DNA of 64,000 nt from Cytidiella melzeri. Lineage: Eukaryota > Basidiomycota > Agaricomycetes > Polyporales > Irpicaceae. Every line of letters begins with the position of its first letter. Within the stretch, counting starts at the first letter, position 1. Made by a program: the position numbers and the translations under genes. Below the pieces are notes generated by a model. The model saw only the letters and a list, made by a program, of their open reading frames with translations. It searched no databases and had not been told where the DNA came from. The DNA lies in the NCBI GenBank assembly GCA_022592445.1, contig JABYQR010000074.1, positions 84,778-148,777 on the forward strand. Reading direction: 5' to 3'. This document shows, one piece after another, positions 44,049 to 55,724 of this stretch.

Positions 44049-44703
44049 TCAGAATACCGTGGACCACAAGCAAAGATGTTAACGTCGGCGTAAGCAATTA
44101 CTTGTAAGATAGCGCTCGAATTCGAGCGTATACTCTAGAAGTGCGCTCGAATTCGTAGTACTTCTCTAGTGCTTCAGTTGCGGTTGCAACTTGCAACCCT
44201 TTTCGCTGAGACTGGCCGCGGTAAGTATTAGGCTGCAACGATCGTGGAACGGCTCACCTCTTCAGGGGCAACATGCTGCGCCCAGCGAACGACTCACCTT
44301 CTCATCAAACGACCAGAGCAATCTCAAGCTCCCGTGGACTACGTGGTTGAAGTAAATGGTATATTCGAGAGCACCAGAACATGCCGTCACAGTTTCCGAG
44401 TGTGGATAGCAACTAGTTACGAGTGTCAGGCAAGGGAATTACTTAGAAAGACATACAAGAGAAAAGAAGAAGCTACGTACAGAGTCAAGCCAGTCAAGAG
44501 TCCGTGTAACAAAATTATAACGAGCATGCTTTTCCTTGAGGCAGACGGGAAAGAGAGGATCGGTGCGAGAGTAATCTAGACCATGGAGAGGTACTACTGC
44601 ACGGCAAAATAATTGTCTCTTGCCTAGGACAGGAGCTGGACAGACTCCTATCGCATCGGCAGATTGTCCTTTCCCTTTTACAATCGGCAGCACTTCAGAA
44701 GAC
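44049..44703. other. Intergenic with nested palindromes
   Basis: About 650 bp between the copia element and the GPI-protein gene. The left part holds a perfect 16-bp palindrome at 44116-44131 (CGCTCGAATTCGAGCG), a second partial copy about 35 bp on, and an inverted GGTTGCAA/TTGCAACC pair near 44180. No gene was recognised. Confidence 0.6.
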
Positions 44704-45726
44704 TTAAGCGACGATAATAGCAGCAAGGGCGCCGACAGCACCAACGAGGCCAAAGCTGACGCTGTTAGCGAAAGCACTGCTGCTACTTCCACCGGCAGCG
44801 CTTGGGCTAGGAGAGCTAGAGCCGGATGCTGCGCTCGAAGCGGGATGGGAAGTTGTGCCGATCGTAGTGCCAGTAGTGGTACCGGTCGTGGTGCCGGTAG
44901 TGGTAACAGTGGAACCGGGGGCAACCCTAGAGACAAGATGTTCAGCACACAACGGCAACTTGTAGACGAATGACTCACGTCGCCGGACTAGTGGTGGCAG
45001 TGGTGGCGGGAGTCGTTCCCGTGGCTGTGGAAGATTATACGTTAGAAGTGGACAATAAAGTTTGAAATCATGAGCCTTACAAGAGCCGCTAGCAGGAGAA
45101 GGGGCTGAGGCGTTCAAGCAGCTGGTATCGCCTAGGGGATTATGTGTAAGCTAGCAGATGACTGTAAATGACACTACTCACCACTGGTTCCGACCGTGAA
45201 TACACCTGAAAGCGCAGTGGCACCGTTGGAACGGTCAGTGAGGGTGAGACCGAGTTGCAATCCTGAGTGCTTGAGCGTTAACGACAATGTTCAAGCTGTG
45301 TGTGACCTGACTACTCACCAGCTGTGATGTTGACTGCCCACTGGAAGGGAGAGGCAGTAATCCCATCGTAGGTCTGCTGAATCGCACCGTTGGCGTCAGG
45401 TGTCCTGATACTGAAGAGAAGTGAGAACTTTGTGGAAAGGTCCTATGGTTATATTTTACTTACGTGAGGAAGAAAGGTCCTGTTGGTACATGGTTTTCAG
45501 TTGAGCAAACAGCATAGTAACTTCGATAGGAGCCACAAACCTGTGCCACCAACCCAGCTGATCTGGGTCGGGACACACTCCAAAACATTGGAACTAATAG
45601 GAACAATGTCAGGATACGTGGTATTTGTTGATTGGTTCTCACGTACGGAGTGTTAATCATGTAGTTCTGGGCAAAGGTGGAGCTGACAAGGCCAGCAACG
45701 GCTGCGAAGGAGAAGAAGGTCTTCAT
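44704..45726 (-). CDS. GPI-anchored Ser/Thr-rich cell-surface protein (Kre9/Knh1-like)
   Basis: The ATG at 45726 opens MKTFFSFAAVAGLVSSTFAQ, a signal peptide. The next part (NYMINTP, ECVPTQISWVGGTGPF, RTPDANGAIQQTYDGI, FQWAVNITAGLQLGLTLTDR) matches the Kre9/Knh1-type beta-sandwich found in many basidiomycete wall proteins. A Thr/Ser-rich stalk follows with TTTGTTTGTTTGTTIGTT repeats. The C-terminus SVSFGLVGAVGALAAIIVA is a hydrophobic GPI-signal tail after a Ser/Ala/Asn stretch. It is probably displayed on the plasma membrane or wall. At least five introns. The role in beta-glucan assembly is inferred from the family and is not certain. Confidence 0.85.
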
Positions 45727-46627
45727 GGTGATCAAAGAGGACAGCGACGGGAAGGGCAAGAACGTCGAGCACGGGGAAAGGGTACAACGAGCTTGGGGAG
45801 GGGAATCGAACGACGGCGTGTCTTATACCTTGCCCGTGATAGCGTGACATCATCCGTCACGAAACGCTGACCGGTTGTCTCCGTTCTCGAATCATCCATC
45901 AATTGTTCGTCACGGAACGCTCTTATCTCCCTGTCACAGAGCATTCGTCTTGAAACATTATGCTATAGGACTGAGCTACTCGCAACCTCTTGGCTCATAC
46001 ATGTTGTGGCTGCGAGCAAGCTTGTGAGTGAGCTACGTTGAGGACAACGCAGGGCCAAATTGACAGAAACAAGAAAAAACTCCATGCTTGTGACATTATG
46101 AAGTTCGCACGATTTGCAGGAACTGCAGCCGGACAATTGGCTCCTCATGGCGGCGCGTCATGCATCTTACTCGCGGAAGGGCCGGTAAGCATTGTTCTAA
46201 TCGAGTAAGGAATTTTAGTAATGGTAAGTAAAAGGTCTTGATCCATGACTTGAAACATTCCTCATGATATGATCTCGGTCAGCGGTCGTGCCAAAAGTCT
46301 TGATCACTGGAGACGATGGCATCCGTGCAACAGCATATTCAAGCCGTTATCGCACGGCGAAAGTATATATAACCCAAATGCTGTGGTCTCTTTGCCTTAC
46401 TGCGCTAATCTTGACGAATGCTGCCCCTATAGGTCTACTTACATGCGGCTGCTTCATCCTTGCGTTTTCGGGCTTTGAGGCCGAAGAGACTAGTAGTAAC
46501 AAACCGATTTGCCTCTCGAGGTATGTACCTCTGAATTCACGCTCTTCGCGCGGTGCTCATTCAGGAGTACTAACTAGACAAGTAGTTAGCTTTCCAAGCA
46601 GGTCAGCGCAAATGGACGAGTCGCTAG
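45727..46627. other. Intergenic
   Basis: About 900 bp upstream of the GPI-protein gene and downstream of the phosphodiesterase gene. Two imperfect copies of a GTCACGAAACGCT-like motif lie at about 45,856 and 45,910. No gene was recognised. Confidence 0.5.
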
Positions 46628-47765
46628 CTACCTCACTCGCAGGACAGTCACCAGTCCGCAATGATCACTGGCCCACTGTCCCTCAATCGTCTGCAATCCT
46701 ACCCCAACGCGGTTGGGCTCTTCCACTGCACACCGAACGTCTGAGGTGTACATAATCTTATCGAGTCTTCCGGGAGGATACTCGCTGGGTGGTTGATGTC
46801 CCCACGTCAACGCCTCCTCGTCTGCTTCATCACCCGTCCACGCATCGAGCAGACCAGCTTGCTCATGTATGGAGTCATCCTCAGGGGCGATGGCGTTCAT
46901 ATCCCCTGCAATTACACCTGCGTGTATCCCATCCTCGCGCAACATGTCCGCCGTAGTCAACAACTGGTCAGGTCGCATGGACGTTCCCATCGGCAACGAT
47001 TCCAGATGCACGTTGGCGACGCGCACAGTGACAGCATCCTTCGTCTGCGATGCATGTTCGGGTTCTTCATCTGACGCTGACGAGGTGCCGGTACTGGTAC
47101 TATACGTTCCCGTGCACGGTGCGTCCAGCTTCAAGTCGACGACAAGCGCATGACGACCCATGAGTGAGTTGCCGAATTGGAGGAGCTGCGCGTTGAGCAC
47201 AGGGATCGTACGCGACACCAACGTCACATTGCCGTAATGGCCATTTGGCCACTGGTCCGGCTTGACGGGCATGACGCAGAAGTGCTGTCGGACCCAGTCG
47301 TTTTCGAGGATATCTGGAAACGCTTCGGGACTGACTTCCTGCAAGAGGATGCAGCATGGCTCCGGCTGCTCGTCGTCTGCGCTGCAGCCGAACACATCCA
47401 GCTGGATGTGCTCAAGGATTGTGGACAATCGCGTGCGAGGGTTTGGTGCCATGAAATCAACGTTCCATGTGACTACTTTGATGGAGGTTTTGAGGTAAGT
47501 GTAGGGGGATACGGAGGATGCATATTCAGGCGGCGTAGGGCTCGAAGGCTGTGAGCCTTCAGACGAGCCAGATTCTTCGGACAATGACTCGCGGTCGCCA
47601 TTCGTCCTGCGGCTGTTGTGGCGCAATAGACTCCTCCTGCCGTTGTGGGTATGTCTCCAGTGCTGCATGCCTCGTGAGAAGCATCTCACAGAGACCTTCT
47701 GGACAGAGTTCGCGTTCCACATCGTCTTCAAGTGTGTGTGGTATTGCGAGGGGGTTAAGAGGCAT
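46628..47765 (-). CDS. TDP2-like endonuclease/exonuclease/phosphatase family protein
   Basis: The catalytic core has the four family motifs in order: TWNVDF (about 47,460), LQEVSP (about 47,340), GDMNAI (about 46,890) and SDHCGL (about 46,650), with NVHLES between. These match the metal-dependent EEP fold and most resemble TDP2, which removes topoisomerase II peptides from DNA 5' ends. The start is uncertain. A convincing N-terminus (MPLNPLAIPHTLEDDVEREL, then LCEMLLTRHAALETYPQRQE) begins at ATG 47765 in another frame. A 45-bp intron with donor GTCATT and acceptor CACAG near 47,550 would join it in phase to the core. Otherwise ATG 47722 starts the core frame directly. Confidence 0.78.
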
Positions 47766-48362
47766 CACTCAGAGCCAGGGTATATATCCTGAATGTTGAT
47801 TGCCCATGCTCGTGGAAACTCAGAAAATATGCATCCGCTGCACGCGTTTGCAGCCACTCGACAGGTTATCATCGCGTGCATCCGCTCAGACGCTGACATG
47901 TGTGAGATGGAAATGGCGATAAGTGCCTCGTGCACGGTGAGCTCATCCATTTTTGTATACAGTGATGCTTCGTGTTCTTGCTCATGGGACTCTCAGGGCC
48001 TATCCGGAACTTGCGTGGACGAACCCAGCACAACACGCACACTTTGACGCTCGCCTATGAATGTCACTGAATCCGATACTGCAACGCTGATAACCTATGA
48101 TGAGACGAATAAACGAAACCGACGATTGGCGCTGCACGTTTCAGGTGCCGCTATTCATCTCGACAACCTCGCGTTGCGCTCACGCACTTTGCTAAATATC
48201 CTAACTCAAGTTGTAGGCCGGCCCTGTTCAAACATGCCAGACTTGCGAGTAGGCCCGGATGTGTGGGCCTGGAGAGGGCATGGGTGTCTCGTTGGCGTTA
48301 TGCAACATGACACAGTTTGCTCTGTGGTCTGAGATGCAGAGGGAGGTGATCCCGGAGTTTGC
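47766..48362. other. Intergenic
   Basis: About 600 bp upstream of the TDP2-like gene, up to the first TA repeat. Nothing recognised beyond a likely promoter. Confidence 0.5.
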
Positions 48363-48894
48363 TATGAAGTCATTTTTCGCGTTTTATTCCGAAATCGCAC
48401 GTTTTCACGGTCGCAGCGCGTGAAACGAGGGAGTGAACGAGGATTGGTGGCATGGTCACAGTTTCACTTCAAAACCTTCGCGCTCACAACTGAGCGTCTA
48501 ATTAGGCGACTCTGGAAGTCCAAATAAGGAAGTTGAGCGGCTGATCACTTTTGGCATTAGAAAGCCTTTGCAAGCTCATTGTGCAGCCTGTAGCCCTCAA
48601 TAAATTCAATTAAGCTTTGTCTATATATCACTTTAATATTAATGGTAGTGTAAGTACTGCTAGGCCCATGGAGCAGCCAGAACTTAGTGCTTTACTGTTC
48701 TTCAGGTGCTTTATAGCGGCTTATAGCTGTTGCTGCACAGAAGAAACCATGATATCTTAGTGAATGACTGCTCTGGTGCTTATTTAGCTCTTTTATTTAT
48801 AGTTTGGGGTAAGTTTGCACTGCAAAACTCCTTCCTGGCGGTTGTAAATGAGTGTGGGAGAGCAAACTTGCCTATTGAGGAAAGCAGCAGTGAG

Positions 48895-49193
48895 TGTAAC
48901 CCTGGCCATGGGTTACAACGAATACAGTTTCCAGTTTTGGACAATCAGCTTATGTAACACGTCTTCATCCCTTTTCCCACATTCTTATTCGTCCCCGCCG
49001 TTTGCTCGGATTACGTATAAAACCTCATCGCCTTCAGCGTCGATGGACTTCATTCCTTTCGTCCCGACGTTGAAGGTATGATATATCACTATCCTACTGT
49101 ACACCAAACTGATTCCTTTCGTCCCGACGTTGAAGTCTCGTAATATATCTTGTGCTTGTTCTTTCGCGTGTTTCCCGCTGCCACGGGTTTCCA
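48895..49193 (+). repeat. Chromovirus 5' LTR
   Basis: 299 bp, starting TGTAACCCTGGCC and ending GGGTTTCCA. The first 23 bases form a hairpin (TGTAACCC with GGGTTACA). A TATAAAA-like element lies near 49015. A 24-bp direct repeat occurs at 49052-49075 and 49112-49135. Confidence 0.93.
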
Positions 49194-49757
49194 CTTTTTT
49201 TTGAACACCACACGAAACATCCGTCCCGCCAACTGTCCACCGTCAGCCGTCTACTGTCTACCGCCTACTGTCTACTGCCTACCGTCTACCGCCTGTTGCC
49301 TACCTCCTGTTGTTCATCGCTTTGGTCCACCTCGCTCCCTTAGCAGCCCTTGTTCAGACTGGCTACTACACGCTCCGCATCGCGAAGGACACAGGAAGCC
49401 GTCAGTATCCTCCCTTTCGCGGACGAATACCTCCCCGAAGGGCTTAGCAACACCACGACACCGCCCAACATAGATCAACCATTGGATAGTCTCGACGGAT
49501 CAGGCTACGTACTGGTTCATACTTCCGACGGTCACACCGGACAATCAATATTTACAGACCTCACCAACGCGGACTCTAGCGTTCCCTTACCACCTAATCC
49601 TCCACCTACTCGCGAACCCTCGCCACCGTCTTCTCACGGTCGAACACCCACCCCACCCACCTCACCGTCTCCACCTTACACCCCATCTTTGCCATCGACA
49701 TCTTCGACCGACTCAGAAGACAACCATCGTTACGTGACATACCACTCGCAGCCCACC

Positions 49758-50381
49758 ATGCAGTCCGAGAAAACACAGCTCGCAACCGTCATCAATAACA
49801 CCACAAACAAGACTCCCCCCGTCTTGACGGCAGGTACAGTCACTCCGGAAACTTGGCTCTCATTCCAAATCCTTTGCGGATTCTTTTTCGACGCGAAGAA
49901 GACCGACGAGGACAAGAAGGTTATCGCCGTTGGTCCCTCTTTCACAGACCCTCTAATCGCTACATGGTATTTCACTCATAAGAAGCGCCTACAGTTGATG
50001 ACGTTCGAGGAATTTTCGAACGAGTTTCGCTCGCGCTGGTTCAAACGGAATTGGTCTGACAGGATCAAGGTTCAGATCAAGCAAGCATTTATGAACGACA
50101 ACGACTGCTTCGACAGCTGGGTGGAAAACCTCGAACGTACCAACACTCTGCTCACTGACACCGCCGAATTTATGGACGACGCAGAACTCCGCTCGCACCT
50201 CACGACGCACGTCTGCCAGAAACTGCGCGATTACTGCTCTTGTGAAGGGAAGGCCCTCCCCACGTACCCACTTCTCAAGGATGGCCTCTCCATTGAGGAC
50301 GACGTGCCTTCCTCCGCGACTTGGCCGACGCTACACGTCGTTACACCGCTCCTTCAACAACTGCATATAAACCGCCTTTAA
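49758..50381 (+). CDS. Chromovirus Gag
   Basis: ATG 49758 in strong context (CCCACCATGC) opens MQSEKTQLATVINNTT. Capsid-type segments follow: WLSFQILCGFFFDAKKTDED, PLIATWYFTHKKRLQLMTFE, FSNEFRSRWFKRNW, and FDSWVENLERTN. It stops at TAA 50379-50381. The frame is open for a further 136 codons upstream (to about 49350), Pro/Ser-rich and without an ATG. The nucleocapsid zinc knuckle is not in this frame but at the start of the pol frame. Confidence 0.8.
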   Translation: MQSEKTQLATVINNTTNKTPPVLTAGTVTPETWLSFQILCGFFFDAKKTDEDKKVIAVGPSFTDPLIATWYFTHKKRLQLMTFEEFSNEFRSRWFKRNWSDRIKVQIKQAFMNDNDCFDSWVENLERTNTLLTDTAEFMDDAELRSHLTTHVCQKLRDYCSCEGKALPTYPLLKDGLSIEDDVPSSATWPTLHVVTPLLQQLHINRL

Positions 50382-53300
50382 CCTCCAGGATCGGTGACGC
50401 CAAACCTACTCTCGCATCTCGCGTCTCGGACAACACCGCCACGGGTTCCGGGACTGCTAAACGGGTAAAGCTGCCAAAACTCACCGACGCTGAACGCAAC
50501 TACCTCAGCATCAACAAGGGATGCTTTAAGTGCCGACGAGCCAATGTTAACCATTTCACCGCTGACTGCCCAAACGACTTCCCCGACGCGACCTCCTATA
50601 AGGCTCTAGTACCGGCCACTTGGACGCCGCCGACCGCGGGACCTTCTGCGGCGACTGCCAGTACTCCCTCTGCACGCAACGCTCGTGTCGCTCTTGTCAA
50701 CGACCTGTCCGACAACGACAATCTCTTGCCAGTCGGCGCTTTCAACTATAACTCTTCACCGCCTGCGTGTTTCAGCTCTGTCCTCGACGCCGGTGACACC
50801 ACCGACGAAGACGCCGAGTACGTCCCACCATTCACTTGCCGACATATTTATTGGGACGCTCTTGTCCATTCCCCTTCTGAACTCCCTTCCCCCGTACGAA
50901 TGCTAATTGACTCCGGGGCTCCCGCTATCCTAGTTGACGACTCGCTCGTGACCAAACTCAACCTCCGTCGCAGACCACTTCCGCATTCAAAGACTTTCGG
51001 AGCGGCATGGGGAGGGGACTCGCAAATAGCAACGGAATGGATTAAATTCAAAGTCTCAAATTCGCAACTCTCGTGGACATCTCGTACTTGTAAAGCTATC
51101 GTTGTTAAGGGCCTCTTTGTGCCTGTTATTCTTGGTCTCCCGTTTTATACCACAAACCGTTGTTCAATTGATCCTGTCAATTCTACTATCATACAACAAC
51201 AAGACGGTCTTGATATCATCTCCGCGCCGCCTCCTCTTCTCACATGCAATGAACACCAGTGTTCCCCTCGTCAGCGCCGTGACAACTCCGCTGCGCAGGT
51301 CGCCGCTACAAAAGAACTATCCACACTAAGAGACAACCTCCATAGAACCGCTTACCGCGACACCATGTGCGAACTACTGCTTGAAACGACGCGTGCAAAT
51401 GACGATTCTTTGTCCGTCAACGACGTTCACAACCTTACACGCGTCCTTGGGGCAATTCACAACTGCATAGACGATTTGTCTCTACTCGCATCCCTTGCCG
51501 TCGAAAACGATCGTATGCGCATTTGCTTCGCTGACCTCTTTCCGGATGATATTCCTCACATCTCAGACGTGCCTACCGACGTATATCATCGTTTCTGTCT
51601 CAAAGATCCTGACGCGATGATCGCGAGGAGACAATACGAATGTCCCAAGAAATATCGTGAGGCCTGGCGAACCCTGCTCACCCAACATCTCGATGCCGGT
51701 CGCATCCGTCCCTCTAGCAGCCCTTATGCATCTCCTGCCTTCCTCATACCTAAGTCGGACCCTACAGCACAACCTCGCTGGGTCAATGACTACCGCGCAC
51801 TGAACGCCAACACCGTGCCAGACGTGCATCCCCTCCCACGCATTAGCGATATCTTGTCTGACTGCGGAAAGGGTAAATTCTGGGCTAAGATTGACATGAC
51901 CAACTCCTTCTTTCAAACGCCTGTACACCCCAATGACATTCCGTACACTGCTGTTACCACCCCGTTCGGCCTCTATGAATGGACGGTTATGCCTCAAGGC
52001 TGTCGAAATGCGCCTGCAACTCACCAAAGGCGCATGTTCTCCGCCCTTCGTGAGTTCATTGGAACCATTTGCCACGTTTACCTCGATGATATCATCATCT
52101 GGTCGCAAACACTGGATGAACATCGCCGCAACGTTACCGCCGTCCTGGAGGCCTTGCGTAAACATTCCTTATACTGCTCACCGAAGAAGACGAACCTTTT
52201 CTGCGTCGAACTTGACTTCCTTGGCCACAATATCTCTCGCCGGGGTGTCGAGGCAGATCCAAAAAAAGTCGAGAGAGTTCTGGCCTGGCCTACTCCGCGC
52301 TCGTCTTTGGATGTGCTCTCCTTCCTCGGGCTCGTACGTTACATTGCATCATTCCTGCCCGCTCTCGCGGAACACACTCATGTTTTAAATCAACTCACCA
52401 CTTGCGAAGCGGAGAAACACTTCGTCTGGACCGAGCACCATCAACTTGCGTTCGATGGCGTAAAGAAGTTAGTAACGTCCAGTGAATGCCTTACTGTTAT
52501 CGACCACGAAAATATGGGCACAAACAAGATTTTCGTCGCATGTGATGCTTCCGACTATTGTTCAGGCGCGGTCCTTTCATATGGCGAGTCTTTCGAAACC
52601 GCTCGACCAGTCGCGTTTGAGAGTCAATCGTTTAAAGGAGCTGAGCTTAATTACCCTGTCCACGAGAAGGAACTCCTCGCGATTATCCGCGCACTACGGA
52701 AATGGCGCGTGGACCTTCTAGGTGTCCCATTCGAAATCCTGACGGACCATAAGACACTAGTTAACTTTGACACACAGGCAAATCTCTCTCGCCGACAGTG
52801 CCGTTGGCAAGAGTTCCTAAGCCAATATGATTATGTCATTTCGTACATTGCGGGGAAGGACAACGCACCCGCTGACGCCATGTCTCGCATTCGCGAATGC
52901 TCCTCGGTTGCTGAACCTGCTGTGACACCTCTCCCTCCATCTACAACCGACGCTCCGCTGTACGTAGGCGCACTGAGCCATTTCCAAGTTTCATCCGACC
53001 AAGCTTGGGTCAAAGACCTTATCGTGGGGTACGCCGAGGACGCCTGGACGATGCGTGTGTTAGATGCGCTGTGGAACCAACCTGCAAAATCTCTCGTCGA
53101 CGCTGCTAAAAGATCATGCTCAGCGCCTGCCGCCCTAAGGAACAACTTGCTCGAAGCACGCACCAACGCTGGTTTCCAGGTAAATAACCGACTCCTCTTC
53201 GTCTCCGGTCGTCTAGTAATACCACGCGTACGGCACCTCCGAGAACGTCTCTTCCACCTGGCCCACGATTCCTTGGGTCATTTCGGCTGCGACAAATCCT

Positions 53301-54220
53301 ATGCTGCGCTGCGCTCCAGCTATTATTGGCCTCACATGAGAAAAGAAATTGAAGAATTGTACATACCGGCTTGCGAGCAATGCCAGCGTAACAAATCCCT
53401 CACCCGGAAGCCTGTCGGTCCTCTACATCCGCTACCAGTGCCTGACGGACGCTGCGAAAGTGTGGCAATCGATTTCATCGGCCCTTTACCAACGGACGAC
53501 GGTTGCAACTCCATTATATCAATGACTTGTCGGTTAAACTCTGATCTCCGCATCGTCGCGTCCACAACAGACATCACCGCCGAAGATTTTGCCTTGCTTT
53601 TCTTCCACCACTGGTACTGCAAGAACGGGCTGCCATCCGATATCGTCTCTGACCGAGACAAACTCTTCATGTCTCGATTTTGGAAAGCCCTGACGAAGCT
53701 CACCGGTGTTGCCCTAAAGATGTCGACGTTGTACCATCCCGAGACCGACGGTTCGAGCGAACGCTCGAATAAGACAATTATTCAGGCCCTTCGTTTCCAC
53801 GTTGAACGCAACCAGAAGGGTTGGGTTCGTGCGCTACCTCTCGTTTGTTTCAACTATATGAACACCGTGAACACGTCTTCGGGGTTTTCGCCTTTCCAAA
53901 TCCGGTACGGACGCTCACCTCGTGTTATCCCTCCCCTGTGTATCGACACCACTAAGGAATGCGCAAAGATTGTTGGCAAGGGTCCTGTCGCAACGCCCGA
54001 CGGTATGGAATACGTTGTGGAACGAATCTTGGATCGTCGCAAGGTGGGACGCGGTTTCCAGTACCTCGTGCGCTGGCGCGGTTATGGTCCTGACCACGAC
54101 GAATGGCTAGCTGGAAGTAAAGTTGATGATTTGGCGCCTCTCGACAATTTCCTGCGCGAAAACGGGTTGCCTGGCGCTTCCGACCCTGAAGCGAATGCTT
54201 CTGAAGGGGAAGGAGTGTAA
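50295..54220 (+). CDS. Chromovirus Pol with C-terminal chromodomain
   Basis: An unbroken frame of about 1,300 codons, in the -1 frame to Gag and overlapping it over 50295-50381. In order: zinc knuckle CFKCRRANVNHFTADC (about 50,524); protease LIDSGAPAIL (about 50,905); reverse transcriptase with WVNDYRALNAN, FAKIDMTNSFF-like WAKIDMTNSFFQ, and the catalytic VYLDDIIIW (about 52,078); RNase H with VACDASDYCSGAV (about 52,537); integrase zinc finger HDSLGHFG with CEQCQRNK; integrase core DFIGPLPTDDG, SDRDKLFMSRFW, PETDGSSERSNK; and a chromodomain (VERILDRRK, YLVRWRGYGPDHDEWL, about 54,010-54,130). All catalytic residues appear intact. The stop TAA is at 54218-54220, inside the 3' LTR. Confidence 0.93.
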
Positions 54221-54514
54221 CCCTGGCCATGGGTTACAACGAATACAGTTTCCAGTTTTGGACAATCAGCTTATGTAACACGTCTTCATCCCTTTTCCCA
54301 CATTCTTATTCGTCCCCGCCGTTTGCTCGGATTACGTATAAAACCTCATCGCCTTCAGCGTCGATAAACTTCATTCCTTTCGTCCCGACGTTGAAGGTAT
54401 GATATATCACTATCCTACTGTACACCAAACTGATTCCTTTCGTCCCGACGTTGAAGTCTCGTAATATATCTCGTGCTTGTTCTTTCGCGTGTTTCCCGCT
54501 GCCGCGGGTTTCCA
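54216..54514 (+). repeat. Chromovirus 3' LTR
   Basis: 299 bp. It differs from the 5' LTR at four places: GG to AA within the segment at about 54366, T to C near 54471, and A to G near 54504. The purine run GAAGGGGAAGGAG just before it serves as polypurine tract and is also the end of pol. Confidence 0.93.
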
Positions 54515-54675
54515 GTGTGTTAAGTGTCACTGAAGTGCCCAGTTTCTGTGGATGGTTTCTTGTTTTTTGAAACGCGTGTTTGCAATTCAACCAATCAAAA
54601 CCGTTGTTGTGATGCAAATACTCACAGTATTGTGAGGTTTGTGACCTCATATAAACAGCAATAAATAATGTCATA

Positions 54676-55722
54676 GTTTTGCATGGAATTCCATGAATGG
54701 CATACCCTTAGAAACCGCGGTTCATGCAAGCTGATGTCCCACCAACCAGTGCAGCTCAGCCTGTCAGCGCAAAGAAGGCAAAGGGTGCAGAGAACATTGC
54801 TGCAGTGCCAAGCAACTACAACAAAAGCGGTGACAGGCTGGGTGAGACAGGCAATGAGTGTCACGGAGACAAAGCTTGACACAACTAAAAGGGATACAAA
54901 GTGGAAAACGACAAGGAGGTGGTGGCAGGCGTAGAGCACAATGCTTTCACCAGCTATCAGACTTTGTTCAAGTTGCTAGCCCAGTAAAGACCAAGTTAGT
55001 ATTTGTACTACCAGCTATATAGTACAAGAGGGGGTGGCTTACCTAGCCCAGTAAAGACCAAGAGGTTGAGATGGGGGGTTAGGAGCGTACATACAGCAGT
55101 ATATATAGACTTCAGAGACCTGCGCACAGACCATGTTGAGGGCAGGCTTTGCAAGAAGCTGTGTGAACAAAGAACAAAAGGACTACCTAAAGGAGAACAA
55201 TAGCTATTGTCTAGACCTTGCCAAGAACTCTACTTGTGAGAGAATCTATCTAAAAGGAGACCAACTATTGTATTCCATTCCCACACCTGTGAGAACATCC
55301 TTCCATAAAGAGGACAATAGGGAAAGAACAATAAGAGTCCATGTGAATGGTATCTATTACGTCAAACCCTAGCTATGGGCTGAGCCATGTGGTTGTAGCC
55401 ATGTGGTCTTACTTAAGCTGAGTCACATGCCAGTGTGACGTAGTAGCAAGTAACATGACCTTGTGGAGCGTCTAAGCCATGTGATACGGGCGCTTAATAG
55501 ACGTGCAAAGGAGTTTGTGAAGAGAGGTTGCAACTGGGTTGCAGCCCGGAGTTTTACAGATAAAAACAAGAGGTAAATTGCGAAAAATAAGGGCTAGTCA
55601 GGCCATCCATGACAATGAGGACAGAATCAAGGGTGAGCTGAATAAAGAGGTTGTGCATTGTTTGGAAATCCTATGGGTGACTGTGGACTTGTATTTTCTG
55701 TTTGTGTTCTTGACTTTCATCT
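54676..55722. other. Unclassified spacer between the two TA repeats
   Basis: About 1,050 bp between repeat copies A and B. A protein-like patch (KAKGAENIAAVPSNYNKSGD, then GETGNECHG, near 54,770-54,880) is followed by stops and may be a gene or transposon remnant. A 19-bp direct repeat (TAGCCCAGTAAAGACCAAG) occurs near 54,977 and 55,045. A reading-frame fragment of 79 codons at 55,133-55,372 is probably chance. No family was recognised. Confidence 0.4.
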
Positions 55723-55724
55723 TA

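Larger units (their letters stand above)
48895..54514 (+). mobile_element. Ty3/gypsy chromovirus, apparently intact
   Basis: A 5,620-bp element with 299-bp LTRs and TG...CA ends, inserted in repeat copy A. Flanks are GTGAG on the left (48890-48894) and GTGTG on the right (54515-54519), a 5-bp duplication with one later change. The empty site is preserved in copy B. Gag and Pol frames are long and unbroken, and the C-terminal chromodomain marks it as a chromovirus. The LTRs differ at four positions as read, so the insertion is older than the copia one. Confidence 0.95.
48365..54673 (+). repeat. TA-flanked repeat, copy A, split by the chromovirus
   Basis: A non-coding, AT-rich repeat of about 684 bp (48365-48894 plus 54515-54673). 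It is closely matched in reverse orientation by copy B. It begins TGAAGTCATTTTTCGC and ends AATAATGTCA, with the dinucleotide TA on both sides (48363-48364 and 54674-54675). The ends are weakly inverted (TGAAGTCATTTTT versus TGACATTATTTAT). A TA target suggests a Tc1/mariner-like or similar cut-and-paste family, as a non-autonomous derivative. It contains no transposase. Confidence 0.75.
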
